A stretch of DNA of 37,498 nt, from NCBI GenBank assembly GCA_001781435.1, contig MFLV01000010.1:1-37498 (forward strand), written 5' to 3'. Below, piece by piece: positions 16,416 through 25,868 of the stretch; the first letter of the stretch is position 1; every line of letters starts with the position of its first letter. This DNA is from Candidatus Kaiserbacteria bacterium RIFCSPLOWO2_01_FULL_51_21. GTDB taxonomy: Bacteria > Patescibacteriota > Minisyncoccia > Phycocordibacterales > 2-01-FULL-51-21. The notes under the pieces are model-generated. The model ran no database searches. It was not told the DNA's origin and saw only the letters and a program-made list of their open reading frames with translations. Both the position numbers and the translations under genes were made by a program.

Positions 16416-17378
16416 CTATTGGTTCTTAAACGGCGGGTAGCGGTCAGGATCAATCGTGCGCTCGAAACACTCTCTCCCTTCTTTGTGCTGCCAGGAATCT
16501 TGCTCGGGCATCGCTTTACCTCCTTCAATTGATACTGCCGGCACTGCAATGCGCGGCACATAGTAATTCATCCCCTGCCCTTCTTTTGCAAAAGTGGCAC
16601 AGAGTTCAAATGAGAGCAAGCCTGTTGCGCGATACTCATAACTTGTACCGCTCTTAGGGTCACGTGGGATCACGAAGCCGCTAATGGGGTCTTGTAGCTC
16701 TTCAAGGGTGGCCGGTAGACGTTCTTTCTGCTGCCAATAACTCACCACTTGCCATTGGATGCTCTGCAGGTCGCTGACCCGCTGATTGTCAAGCCGCATA
16801 AGTCGAGCGTCCTGTGGTGTGCCAACGATGAAAAACCCAGCGATGATAGAAGCAATGACTACAATGCCTGCGCCAAACCCTACCATACGTGCTTTATCCG
16901 GCTTCTGCTTCCAATAGCCGCGTAGGTCGGCGAGAAAATGCAGAAACACCACGCCGGCAATGAGCAACACCACGAGCACTTTCAGAATAAAGCCCGCGGT
17001 CAATTCCTGTCCGCTTAAAAAGCGGTGCAAGAGTACAATGAGGTCGACGACCATCGAGGCACCCGCAGCAAAGAGCGTGAGAAAGAGCGCCCAGCGCCGG
17101 ATCCAAATGTCATATCGCGTAGGGTCGCTTTGAATGGTGCGGCGAATAAAACGCATGAGTACCAAAAACACCGGCACGAGTACGATAAGCGAAGCCATCT
17201 GGTAGGGCATACCGCCGGCATAGGGGTCGGAGCGGTATTCAAGCACGTTCGGGAACGCGTAGTCGATATAGTTAAACAGAAGCCAAATGAAACTAAAGAC
17301 ACTCGCATAAAGCGATACCATCGCTCCCGCCCAAAGAAAAAAATCCTTCGGGGTAATCTTCTTATTTTGTGGATCCAT
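16416..17378 (-). CDS. DUF5671-like multi-pass membrane protein
   Basis: KITPKDFFLWAGAMVSLYASVFSFIWLLFNYIDYAFP...; four or more hydrophobic helices plus a periplasmic C-terminal domain. Start at MDPQNKK. Confidence 0.78.
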   Translation of the reverse strand: MDPQNKKITPKDFFLWAGAMVSLYASVFSFIWLLFNYIDYAFPNVLEYRSDPYAGGMPYQMASLIVLVPVFLVLMRFIRRTIQSDPTRYDIWIRRWALFLTLFAAGASMVVDLIVLLHRFLSGQELTAGFILKVLVVLLIAGVVFLHFLADLRGYWKQKPDKARMVGFGAGIVVIASIIAGFFIVGTPQDARLMRLDNQRVSDLQSIQWQVVSYWQQKERLPATLEELQDPISGFVIPRDPKSGTSYEYRATGLLSFELCATFAKEGQGMNYYVPRIAVPAVSIEGGKAMPEQDSWQHKEGRECFERTIDPDRYPPFKNQ

Positions 17379-17515
17379 AATGCCAACAATACTACACCAA
17401 AAAGCTAAGAAACTAAAAGGGGCTGGTGATAATTCAGGCAGATTTAGAGATACCTTGACAAATATCAAAAGTTATGTAAATTAATCTTGGCTTTAATGTT
17501 TGTGGGAGAACCGGC

Positions 17516-17806
17516 ATGACACGCGAGGAAATAGCAGGGCTTATCTACTGGGAGAAAATTATCTGGTTGATCGGGCTCATCAACCCGCTCTTCATGCTCC
17601 CGCAGCTATGGCAGATCTGGAAGACGCGAATCGTCGTGGGGCTTTCACTCCCCACGCTCGGAATCCTCATCCTCATTCAGGGAGGATTCGCGGCTCACGG
17701 CTTCTTCATTCGGGACCCCATCATCATGTGGAGCAATTCCGGCGCGACTGCCATGAGTGTCGCGGTGGTGTTCTCCATCATCTACCTTCGCTACCTAAGC
17801 GAGTGA
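17516..17806 (+). CDS. SemiSWEET/PQ-loop family small membrane protein
   Basis: 96 aa, three hydrophobic helices with LPQLWQIWKTRIVVGLSLPTLG. Confidence 0.75.
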   Translation: MTREEIAGLIYWEKIIWLIGLINPLFMLPQLWQIWKTRIVVGLSLPTLGILILIQGGFAAHGFFIRDPIIMWSNSGATAMSVAVVFSIIYLRYLSE

Positions 17807-17827
17807 TGGCGAGTACGAACGGAGACA

Positions 17828-17857
17828 AAATCGGCGCCCTCCCGGGCGCCGATTTTT
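17828..17857 (+). terminator. Intrinsic terminator
   Basis: AAATCGGCGCCC-TCCC-GGGCGCCGATTTTT after the SemiSWEET gene. Confidence 0.85.
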
Positions 17858-18006
17858 AAATTCAACTGCACTCTTATCTTAGATTAAGTATGTTTTTTCT
17901 TCTGTACGAACCCAACCCTTTCCACGCGGCACAGTTTCTTTTCAACATGGTATTGTTTTGATATATCAAAACACTTACCGAGAAACAGGTAACGGGATAA
18001 AAAGGG

Positions 18007-19104
18007 TTAGATCTTAAATTCGATGACGTCGCCGTCTTCCACGACGTATTCCTTCCCTTCTGTCCGCACGGTGCCGCGCTCACGCGCGCTGGCTATGGAA
18101 CCGGCTTCGAGTAGTTTGTCGGCGGCAATAATTTCCGCCCGAATAAATTTATCGCGAAAGTCGGTATGGATTGCCGCGCCTGCTTCTTTTGCGGTTGAGC
18201 CGCGCTTCACCGTCCACGCGCGGGTTTCGTCCTCGCCGGTCGTGAAAAACGTTATGAGGTCGAGTATTTTGTAGCCCGAACGAATGAGCTCGTTGAGTCC
18301 GTCTCCGGCAGTACTTAATTCCTGCCGAAGTGCATGCTTTTCCTCATCAGCGACATCTTTCAATTCGTTTTCAATCGCTGCATCCACAGAAACACGAGGT
18401 GCGTTCGTCTCGGCAAAAAATTCTTCAAGATTCTGGGAGCGTCCATCATTGAGTTCATCAATATTTTGCCCACCCGATTTTTTGTTTAAAACGTAAATGA
18501 TGGGCTTCAGCGTCAAAAGATTAAGACTTTGTATAGCTTCGCGCTCCTCACCGAGAAGCTCGGCTCTTTGCGCAAGTACTCCGGCATCGAGCAATGATTT
18601 AACTTTTTGAAGTGCTGAGAATTCTTCACGCGCGGCTTTATCGCCGCGCTTAGCATCGCGCTCGATGCCGCTCATGCGCTTCATTACGCTCTGAAGATCC
18701 GCGAGCACGAGCTCAAGATTGATGATACCGATGTCGCGCAACGGGTCCGCTTCTCCCTCGACATGCACGATATCAGGGTCATCAAAAAGCCGCACCACTT
18801 CGGCAATTGCGTCCACATCACGGATGTGGGAAAGAAATTCGTTCCCCAACCCTTCCCCCTGCGCTGCTCCTTTTACGAGACCTGCAATATCGACAAATTC
18901 AACAACCGCAGGAATTGTCTTTGCTGAACGGCTCAATCGGGTAAGTTGTTCGAGTCGAGTATCAGGCACCGGGACAATGCCGACTGATGGGTCAATCGTG
19001 CAAAAAGGATAATTCTCCGCCGGCACGGATTTTTTAGTGAGCGCGTTAAACAGCGTCGATTTCCCGACATTCGGTAGTCCTACGATGCCGATTCTTAACT
19101 CCAT
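18007..19104 (-). CDS. ychF: Redox-regulated ATPase YchF
   Basis: IGIVGLPNVGKSTLFNALTKKSVPAENYPFCTIDPSVGIVPVPD; C-terminal TGS-like ARERGTVRTEGKEYVVEDGDVIEFKI. Confidence 0.97.
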   Translation of the reverse strand: MELRIGIVGLPNVGKSTLFNALTKKSVPAENYPFCTIDPSVGIVPVPDTRLEQLTRLSRSAKTIPAVVEFVDIAGLVKGAAQGEGLGNEFLSHIRDVDAIAEVVRLFDDPDIVHVEGEADPLRDIGIINLELVLADLQSVMKRMSGIERDAKRGDKAAREEFSALQKVKSLLDAGVLAQRAELLGEEREAIQSLNLLTLKPIIYVLNKKSGGQNIDELNDGRSQNLEEFFAETNAPRVSVDAAIENELKDVADEEKHALRQELSTAGDGLNELIRSGYKILDLITFFTTGEDETRAWTVKRGSTAKEAGAAIHTDFRDKFIRAEIIAADKLLEAGSIASARERGTVRTEGKEYVVEDGDVIEFKI

Positions 19105-19144
19105 GGAACTTCCACCATAGCAATCTTTTCTAAAAATAAGAAAT

Positions 19145-19169
19145 GCCCCCGGCTGCTACAGCCGGGGGC
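19145..19169 (-). terminator. Intrinsic terminator after purL
   Basis: GCCCCCGGCT-loop-AGCCGGGGGC followed on the minus strand by TTTCTTATTTTT. Confidence 0.8.
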
Positions 19170-19190
19170 GAAAGAACGACACGTGGAGGA

Positions 19191-22100
19191 CTAGCCCCGA
19201 AGGCACCAGTCGTACGCGTTTTGGAACATCTGCAGCCATGGCGAAGCGTTGAGCTCCCGGAACTTTTCCGGCATCCATGGCCACTGCCACTTGAGGAAGC
19301 ACCGCTCCGGGTGGGGCATCATCGCAAGATGCCTGCCATCCGGAGTACACAGAGCCGCCCATCCCTCCGGCGAGCCGTTGGGATTGTACGGATATGTCTC
19401 AGTCGCCTCGCTATCGGGGCCAACGTAGACGAGTGGGATAAGCTCCTGCTTCCGGATTTCATCCGCAACGTGCGGATCCGGAAACAAGAACCGACCTTCG
19501 CCATGCGCAACCCAAATACCGAGCACCGACTCTTCCATACCTTGCAATAATATCGACGGGCTTTTGAGGATTTTCACCCCCACCCATCGAGACTCAAACC
19601 GGCCCGACTGATTGTGCACCAGCCGAGGCTGCAAGGCTTCCGGAATGCCCTGGTACGGCAGCCATCCGATGTTGGCCATCAGCTGGCAACCATTACAGAC
19701 GCCGAGAGAGAATGTTTCCTGCCGATCGTGAAAGCTATCGAACATTGCTTTCACGCGAGGATTGAAGCGGATTGGACCCGCCCAACCTTTTGCACTACCA
19801 AACACATCGGCATATGAGAAACCGCCCGGATTGACAAGCCCTCGGAAATCATCCAAGGAAGTTACCCGTCCATCCAAGAGATCACTCATGGTGATGTCCC
19901 ACGGCTCAAGCCCGGCCGTATAGAGAGCGGCGGCCATCTCCCGATCGCCATTCGTCCCTTCCTCGCGTAGTATCGCCACTTTTGGCTTGTGCGACTGCAC
20001 TGAACGCACAAACAAGGACAACGACTTGGGAACGAACGAGAGTTCGTACTGGATAGTTCTCCCGTCCGCATGGCTTCTGTTTTCGGCTTCAACTGTGTCC
20101 GGATTTGCTTGAAGCCGCTCCAGTCTGGTGCTCGTTGCCTCCCACCATTGCCGGAGCTCCGTGACCTTGCGATCAAGAAGTCGCGTCGTGCTGTTGAGGA
20201 TGCAGAGATTGCCACCCTCTTTGGCGTCGACAGTACCGATCTGATCATAGAACATGCCGTGCTTGTTCATTACGCGGGTGATAGCCCCGCGAGACTTAGG
20301 CGCGAACTCGAACAGCATTCCCGCCTCTTCGCAGAAGAGCTCCGAGAAGGGATCGATACCGCGATTGTAGCGAAGACACGCACCCCGATTACCGGCGATG
20401 CACATTTCCGCGGCGGCCGCGATGAGGCCGCCATCGCTCACATCGTGGTAGGCAGTGATGAGCTCTTTGTCGATAAGCTCTTGCACCGCTTCGAACGCAT
20501 ACCGCAAATATGACACGCCGTTGAGGTCGAGATCCGGCGATTCGTCTCCCACTTGCCCGAGGGCTTGAGCGAGAGCCGAACCACCGAGACGCCGATACGG
20601 GCCACCAAGATTGATGAAACCGAGACAGCCGCCGCCTTTGAGGTCGGGTGTAACGACTTTCGTTATGTCGGGGACCGGAGCGTAGCCTAAGATGGCTAAC
20701 TCTCCGGGCGAGACCACCAAGTCGCTCCCGACCTGGGTCGCCATCGAGAGACTGTCTTTGCCTCCGTCGATGGCGATGCCGAGCCGCAGCATGATGTCCC
20801 GCATCGCGACGGCGGCATCATAGAGGAACACTCCTTCTCCCGGAAGTTTGGCCGCCCACATCCAGTTGGCACGGCACTTCACGTCCGAGAGTCTCGTAAT
20901 ACAAGCACTTGCAAGGTTGGTGAGCATTTCTGCCACCGCCATACGAGCACCCGCAGCGGGAGAGACGAGCATCTTGATAGGTTGCTCGCCAAGCGCAGTT
21001 GCCGCTCCGGTCAAGCCAAAGTAGCCATCCGCTGTAACCGCAACGTCAGCAACTGGTACCTGATTGGGCCCGCAGCATTGCTGCCGCGCGACTAAGCCCG
21101 TGACTGAACGATCAACTTTTCGCACCAGGAATCCTTTCGAGCCGACCTGGGGCAATTTGAAGACCATTTGCAGTGCCTCGTCGACCGTGAGCCCTTCCGG
21201 GACCACGATCGGCTTATGCACTACGCGTGGACTCTCGGATGCAAACCGCTTGCGCGGCATTTCCGAGAGAATGTTCTTGAGCGAGAGATTGACTGGCGTC
21301 GTGTTGTCGGCAGAGTCTTCAACGACAACGTTGCCGTCGCCGGTGATAACGCCCAGTACTTCGCAGTTCACCCGCTCGCGCTGACAGATCGACTCGAACA
21401 TCTCGAAATTCTCCGGCCGCACGAGCAAGCCGTAGCCTTCTTGGTATTCGGCAACCCAAATCTCGAGCACCGACATCGTTTGGTCACCGACGGTGATTTT
21501 GCGGATGTCGACCTTACCGCCTGAGGGCTCCATCAACTCCGTGAGGACATTGCTGGGGCCACCGGCGCCTTGGTCGTGGATGCTTTCGATAAGGTTGCCG
21601 CCGCACATCTCGGCGCACGCCTGGATGACCCGGTTGGCCCGGTTTTCCATCTCGGCGTTGCCGCGCTGTACGGACTTGAAGTCGAGCCCTTCGTCTTGTA
21701 CTCCGTGGATCATACTCGAGGCACTGCCGCCTCCAACGCCAATCCGGAACGCAGGACCACCGATACGAACGACAAGCATTCCCTTCTCTGGGGAGCGCTT
21801 TTGGACATGGTTGTCGAGCACTCGCCCGATACCGGCGGTATAGAGCACCGGCTTGCGGAACTCGCGACGAGCGCCGCTAACCATAAGGCCGAACGATCGG
21901 CAAAACCCTCCGATGAGAGGCTCACCAATCTTGTTGCCGTAGTCCGAGACGCCGTTACTGCCCTCGATGAGAATATCGAGAGGCGACGCATGCCGCGGGC
22001 TTATCTCGCCGCCGATCGTCTCGCCCGGGATATTGAAGTCCCGGATGTGTAGATTGCCCACGCAATAGCCCGAAAGCCCCACGTGAACCAGACCCCCGCG

Positions 22101-23018
22101 ACCAACCGCCCGATTATCGCGTATCCGTCCGCCTGCGCCTGTCTCGGCACCGGGGAAGGGAGCGACGAGTGTCGGATGGTTATGCGTTTCCGCCGTTGCG
22201 GTGATATGTTGTAGCAAGTTTTTTGTGCCAAACGCAGAGGGTTGGCCGGGCATTCTTGGTAGAAATACCTCGACTTCACATCCGCGAATGACGCCGGCGT
22301 TATCATGAAAGGCAATAAGACTGTTGTTCGGGTCGCGCTTCCATGGCTCCTTCACGATATCCATCAAGGTCTCTGGCATAACTTTGCCGTTGATCACTTG
22401 GATGCCGCGGAAAAACCAATGCCGGCTGTGTTCAGAATTGCCGTTGCCGATTTGGAACAACTCGACATCGGTAGGATTCCGCCCTAGACGTTTGAACAGC
22501 TCCGTCCAGTGTGCGATATCCCAGTCGTCCATCCCGAGGCCGAGCTTTGTGTTCGCCTCGCGCAGGGCTTTCTCGTCCTGTTCGAGAACGGGCACGGTGC
22601 GCACCGGCTCGGGCTTAAGTCCTGAGTCGAACGTCGTGAGGCTCGAACCGTAAACCTCTTGGGTCATCGGGTCGAGGATGTGCTGGATAATTTCGTCTGT
22701 ATCTAAGTCGATATCAGGCCAAGTACCGGGCTGGTACCGACTCGATTTCTCGATTCGCCGCACGGGCAACCCCATCGACTGGCAAATTGCGACCGCGCTT
22801 GAGGAGAACGGCGTCTCGACACTAAGTCGAGGACCGATCTCCACCACTTCGGCGTCTTTCAGGCCCGGCTCAACGCTTATGTTGTCGAGCGGATCGGAAA
22901 TGAGCCATTTCAAGAGGTCAAGCTCGTTGGGCGCAAGCGCCCGCTGAAGTTCGACGTAGAAGCATTCCTCGAAGGAATGCTTCTGCCCGCTAGGGCGCCT
23001 ATAAAGTCGCATTAGCAT
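19191..23018 (-). CDS. purL: Phosphoribosylformylglycinamidine synthase, large single-chain type
   Basis: 1275 aa from MLMRLYRRPSG with SD AAGGAG. FGNSEHSRHWFF-like motif, TETHNHPT, GGGSASSM, C-terminal glutaminase (VCNGCQLMANIGW, MPHPERCF). The ORF extension to 23258 overlaps guaA and is rejected. Confidence 0.95.
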   Translation of the reverse strand: MLMRLYRRPSGQKHSFEECFYVELQRALAPNELDLLKWLISDPLDNISVEPGLKDAEVVEIGPRLSVETPFSSSAVAICQSMGLPVRRIEKSSRYQPGTWPDIDLDTDEIIQHILDPMTQEVYGSSLTTFDSGLKPEPVRTVPVLEQDEKALREANTKLGLGMDDWDIAHWTELFKRLGRNPTDVELFQIGNGNSEHSRHWFFRGIQVINGKVMPETLMDIVKEPWKRDPNNSLIAFHDNAGVIRGCEVEVFLPRMPGQPSAFGTKNLLQHITATAETHNHPTLVAPFPGAETGAGGRIRDNRAVGRGGLVHVGLSGYCVGNLHIRDFNIPGETIGGEISPRHASPLDILIEGSNGVSDYGNKIGEPLIGGFCRSFGLMVSGARREFRKPVLYTAGIGRVLDNHVQKRSPEKGMLVVRIGGPAFRIGVGGGSASSMIHGVQDEGLDFKSVQRGNAEMENRANRVIQACAEMCGGNLIESIHDQGAGGPSNVLTELMEPSGGKVDIRKITVGDQTMSVLEIWVAEYQEGYGLLVRPENFEMFESICQRERVNCEVLGVITGDGNVVVEDSADNTTPVNLSLKNILSEMPRKRFASESPRVVHKPIVVPEGLTVDEALQMVFKLPQVGSKGFLVRKVDRSVTGLVARQQCCGPNQVPVADVAVTADGYFGLTGAATALGEQPIKMLVSPAAGARMAVAEMLTNLASACITRLSDVKCRANWMWAAKLPGEGVFLYDAAVAMRDIMLRLGIAIDGGKDSLSMATQVGSDLVVSPGELAILGYAPVPDITKVVTPDLKGGGCLGFINLGGPYRRLGGSALAQALGQVGDESPDLDLNGVSYLRYAFEAVQELIDKELITAYHDVSDGGLIAAAAEMCIAGNRGACLRYNRGIDPFSELFCEEAGMLFEFAPKSRGAITRVMNKHGMFYDQIGTVDAKEGGNLCILNSTTRLLDRKVTELRQWWEATSTRLERLQANPDTVEAENRSHADGRTIQYELSFVPKSLSLFVRSVQSHKPKVAILREEGTNGDREMAAALYTAGLEPWDITMSDLLDGRVTSLDDFRGLVNPGGFSYADVFGSAKGWAGPIRFNPRVKAMFDSFHDRQETFSLGVCNGCQLMANIGWLPYQGIPEALQPRLVHNQSGRFESRWVGVKILKSPSILLQGMEESVLGIWVAHGEGRFLFPDPHVADEIRKQELIPLVYVGPDSEATETYPYNPNGSPEGWAALCTPDGRHLAMMPHPERCFLKWQWPWMPEKFRELNASPWLQMFQNAYDWCLRG

Positions 23019-23151
23019 GACAGCACTCCTTCGTTGTTTGTAGCTACAGATTGTCAAAAAACTCGGCACCACAGAAGGTGCTTCTAGGGCGAATCTACCA
23101 TTATTTCGCCGTATCTGAAAGCTAATTAAAATTAGTTTCTTTGGCAAAAAA

Positions 23152-24690
23152 CTACTCCATCTCCGTCGTTGCCGGGGGCTTCTTGGTAGGGTCGTACCAG
23201 ACTCGCACAATCTCCGGATGGCGTGTGAGTGTTGTCGATATCTCGTCTTCAATCTCATCTGAGAAGTGAATACCCCGAGCCGTCATGAAGTCGATAGTTT
23301 CGACTGCTCGAACGACGATAGCGCCCCCGTAGACGCGGGCATCGCCCTTGACCCCGACGGTGTTTACACCCAAGTAGGCCACGATGAGTTGCGAGAGCCG
23401 ATCATAGACGCCGTGTCGCATGAGAATCTCTCGTACCCGCGCATCCGCGAAGCGGACGATAGCAAGCTTCTCCGGAGTCGCCGGAACCCCAACGACTCGC
23501 AGAAAGAGTCCCGGGCCCGGGAACGGCTGGCGATTTGAAACGCTTTCCGGCAGTCCAACCTCTCTTGCAAGAGCCTGAACTTCGTACTTGAAAAGGCAAT
23601 CGACCGGGTGTAGCTGCAATAAATCGCCCATGTCGAGTCCCACGTTGTGGTGGGACTTAATGAGAGCGCCTCCGGTCGCTCCGGACTCGATACGGTCCGT
23701 GGCAAGCGTGCCTTGAAGCACCGCCGTTGCACCGAAATCTTGGGCCGCCCGCACGAAAAGAGACACATAGACCTTTTTGAAACGACTGCGTTTCTCCTCC
23801 GAGTCGATTACGCCCGCCATCGCACTCTGGAATTCTTGACGAGCGTCCATGACTTTGAGATTCACTCCCGCATCGGCTGCGTGCTTCTTAATCTCATCGA
23901 GCTCTCCTTCGCGGAGCTGTCCTCCGTCGAGAGTAACCGCAAGCAGCCGCTCTTTCAGCACCGGCGCAAGGATTGCCGAGACCGTCGTTGAGTCAACGCC
24001 TCCGCTGAAGCCGAAGATTACCCGTCCGTTTGGAAGTCGAGCCGACACATCTTCCCGAATCGAAGAAATTATCGAGGACGGCATCCAGTCGTTCTCGCAT
24101 CCTGCAAGTCGCAAGAAATTCGTGAGCATTGTCTTGCCGTATGGCGTATGGGTCACTTCGGGATGGAATTGAACGCCCAACATAGCGCCCCTCGCCATTG
24201 CGGCGATAGTTCCGGTATCCGTGTGTCCAAGAATACTGAAGCCTTCAGGAACCGAGATGACGGAATCGCCGTGACTCATCCAAACCCTCTGACGTCTTGG
24301 CGTATCGGCAAAGAAGAGATGGCCTCTCTCATCAAGATTTATTTCCGCTTCGCCGTATTCGCGGTTGCCGAGCACTGCCTTTACTTCACCTCCAAGGCGA
24401 TGTGCCAGCCACTGCATGCCGTAGCAAATGCCAAGGAGAGCAATCGGCTGACCGTCCTGCCGCATGAGGGACAGCACTTCGGCAGGCGGCTGCGGCGCAT
24501 CGCTGTTGTAGACGCTCGATGCCCCGCCGGAGAGAATCACTGCTTTGAGCGGATTTTTCTTGAGCCAGCTCGCGGCGTTTCTGGAATCGAGTATCACCGA
24601 GCGCACCCCAAGCTCCCGCAATGTCCGCTCGATGAGGAGCGTGTATTGGGAGCCAAGTTCGATAATCGCTACATTTGGCAAGGACGCCAT
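23152..24690 (-). CDS. guaA: GMP synthase (glutamine-hydrolysing)
   Basis: VAIIELGSQYTLLIERTLRELGV, LLGICYGMQWLAHRLGG, GFSGGVDSTTVSAIL, QGTLATDRIESG. Confidence 0.96.
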   Translation of the reverse strand: MASLPNVAIIELGSQYTLLIERTLRELGVRSVILDSRNAASWLKKNPLKAVILSGGASSVYNSDAPQPPAEVLSLMRQDGQPIALLGICYGMQWLAHRLGGEVKAVLGNREYGEAEINLDERGHLFFADTPRRQRVWMSHGDSVISVPEGFSILGHTDTGTIAAMARGAMLGVQFHPEVTHTPYGKTMLTNFLRLAGCENDWMPSSIISSIREDVSARLPNGRVIFGFSGGVDSTTVSAILAPVLKERLLAVTLDGGQLREGELDEIKKHAADAGVNLKVMDARQEFQSAMAGVIDSEEKRSRFKKVYVSLFVRAAQDFGATAVLQGTLATDRIESGATGGALIKSHHNVGLDMGDLLQLHPVDCLFKYEVQALAREVGLPESVSNRQPFPGPGLFLRVVGVPATPEKLAIVRFADARVREILMRHGVYDRLSQLIVAYLGVNTVGVKGDARVYGGAIVVRAVETIDFMTARGIHFSDEIEDEISTTLTRHPEIVRVWYDPTKKPPATTEME

Positions 24691-24734
24691 GTGTTTCTCT
24701 GACGATAGCGAAAATTGCCTGAAGACGCAATCAG

Positions 24735-25328
24735 CTATTTTGCCCGTTCTCCAAGCCGGTGCATTTTTAGAAGCCAGCGGCTTTTTTTCCGAGGCGAAAT
24801 ATTTTCGGAAGGGCCGAGAAGCGTAACCTCAACGTCAAAACCGACAAACCATAAGACGCCGCGGGCAATCTCATTCGTATAATCGCCGACAAAAAGCCAG
24901 ATGAAAAATGGACGGGCACCCGAGGTAACGATGACCCGGGCTGTCTTTTTCGCCATCATCCGCTTCCATAAATGCAGACGTCTCCCGATCCCCTCTTTGT
25001 AATAGCGAAAGGAAAAACCGGGAAGCCACATACGGTCAAAAAGTCCTTTGAGAAGCGCCGGCATGGAGCTCCACCAGTTCGGATATAAAATGACAAGGTG
25101 GTCACACCATTTAATGTCTTCCTGCACTCTGATGAGATCCGGCTCAAGTTCTTGGATAACCTTGTAGCCTTTATGGAGAATGGGGTCAAAGTGTAACTCC
25201 CCGATATTGATGCGCCGCACCTCGTGCCCAGCCGCACGCGCTCCTTCTTCATAGGCGTTGGCAATTTCTCCGGTGAGCGTCTCCGTATCAGAATGACCGA
25301 GTAATACCAGAACTTTCTTTTTCTCCAT
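24735..25328 (-). CDS. Flavodoxin-fold NAD(P)H dehydrogenase (quinone) family protein
   Basis: KVLVLLGHSDTETLTGEIANAYEEGARAAGHEVRRINIGEL, LVILYPNWWSSMPALLKGLFDRMWLPGFSFRY. Start at MEKKKVL. Confidence 0.85.
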   Translation of the reverse strand: MEKKKVLVLLGHSDTETLTGEIANAYEEGARAAGHEVRRINIGELHFDPILHKGYKVIQELEPDLIRVQEDIKWCDHLVILYPNWWSSMPALLKGLFDRMWLPGFSFRYYKEGIGRRLHLWKRMMAKKTARVIVTSGARPFFIWLFVGDYTNEIARGVLWFVGFDVEVTLLGPSENISPRKKSRWLLKMHRLGERAK

Positions 25329-25446
25329 CCCGTTAGAGGTAGGACGCGCACCCAAGAGGGCACGTTCCTACTGCAGAGTTAGGTTGAATGTATTCGACCT
25401 TAGTCATAGCAACAGCTGTTCTGGGCTCCGCGACCTCTAACGGGAT
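25327..25446 (-). repeat. Family A inverted-repeat element, copy 1 (120 bp)
   Basis: 14-bp terminal inverted repeats ATCCCGTTAGAGGT/ACCTCTAACGGGAT; internal sequence nearly identical to copies 2 and 3. Confidence 0.93.
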
Positions 25447-25454
25447 TCATGCAC

Positions 25455-25868
25455 TTACGGCGCTACCCTGCCGCGAATCGACTTACTGGCGTAATAGAGC
25501 GCAAAGAAAAAAATAACCGCGATAAGCTGTTGCAGAATAAAAACGATATTCGAGATATCGTGCACGTTCTGATAATGGACAATGGCAATGTATTCAAAAA
25601 AGACAATACCGAGTGCGGAGACCGCCGCATTGGCAAACATGACGCCTATTTGCTTTGGGCTGGTGAGCCCCGCAAGAAGCACCGAGAGAAGAATAACGAT
25701 GACGACCGGGAGCGTCCCCAGAGGCATAAGCTCCGGATGCGAGGGGCTGAATACGAGAACAATCGCTCCGGCGGCAAGCAGGAGCGCCCGCACGATGTCG
25801 CCGTAATAGTGGATCGTTAGGGGCGTCGGCGGCGAGCTTGGTTTTGGTCCGAACATCATGGGATCCAT
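25455..25868 (-). CDS. Hypothetical membrane protein
   Basis: Four hydrophobic helices; start at MDPMMFG six nt after a TATACT box (ORF track start 25886). Confidence 0.65.
   Translation of the reverse strand: MDPMMFGPKPSSPPTPLTIHYYGDIVRALLLAAGAIVLVFSPSHPELMPLGTLPVVIVILLSVLLAGLTSPKQIGVMFANAAVSALGIVFFEYIAIVHYQNVHDISNIVFILQQLIAVIFFFALYYASKSIRGRVAP

Noticed and set aside
23019-23258. N-terminal extension of PurL to 23258
   Set aside because: It overlaps guaA and lacks homology-like sequence; ATG 23018 has a clear AAGGAG Shine-Dalgarno.
25329-25355. MGARPTSNG extension of the flavodoxin-like ORF (and the identical one at atpB)
   Set aside because: The extra residues are translated from the family A terminal repeat; the conserved start is the ATG at the element boundary.
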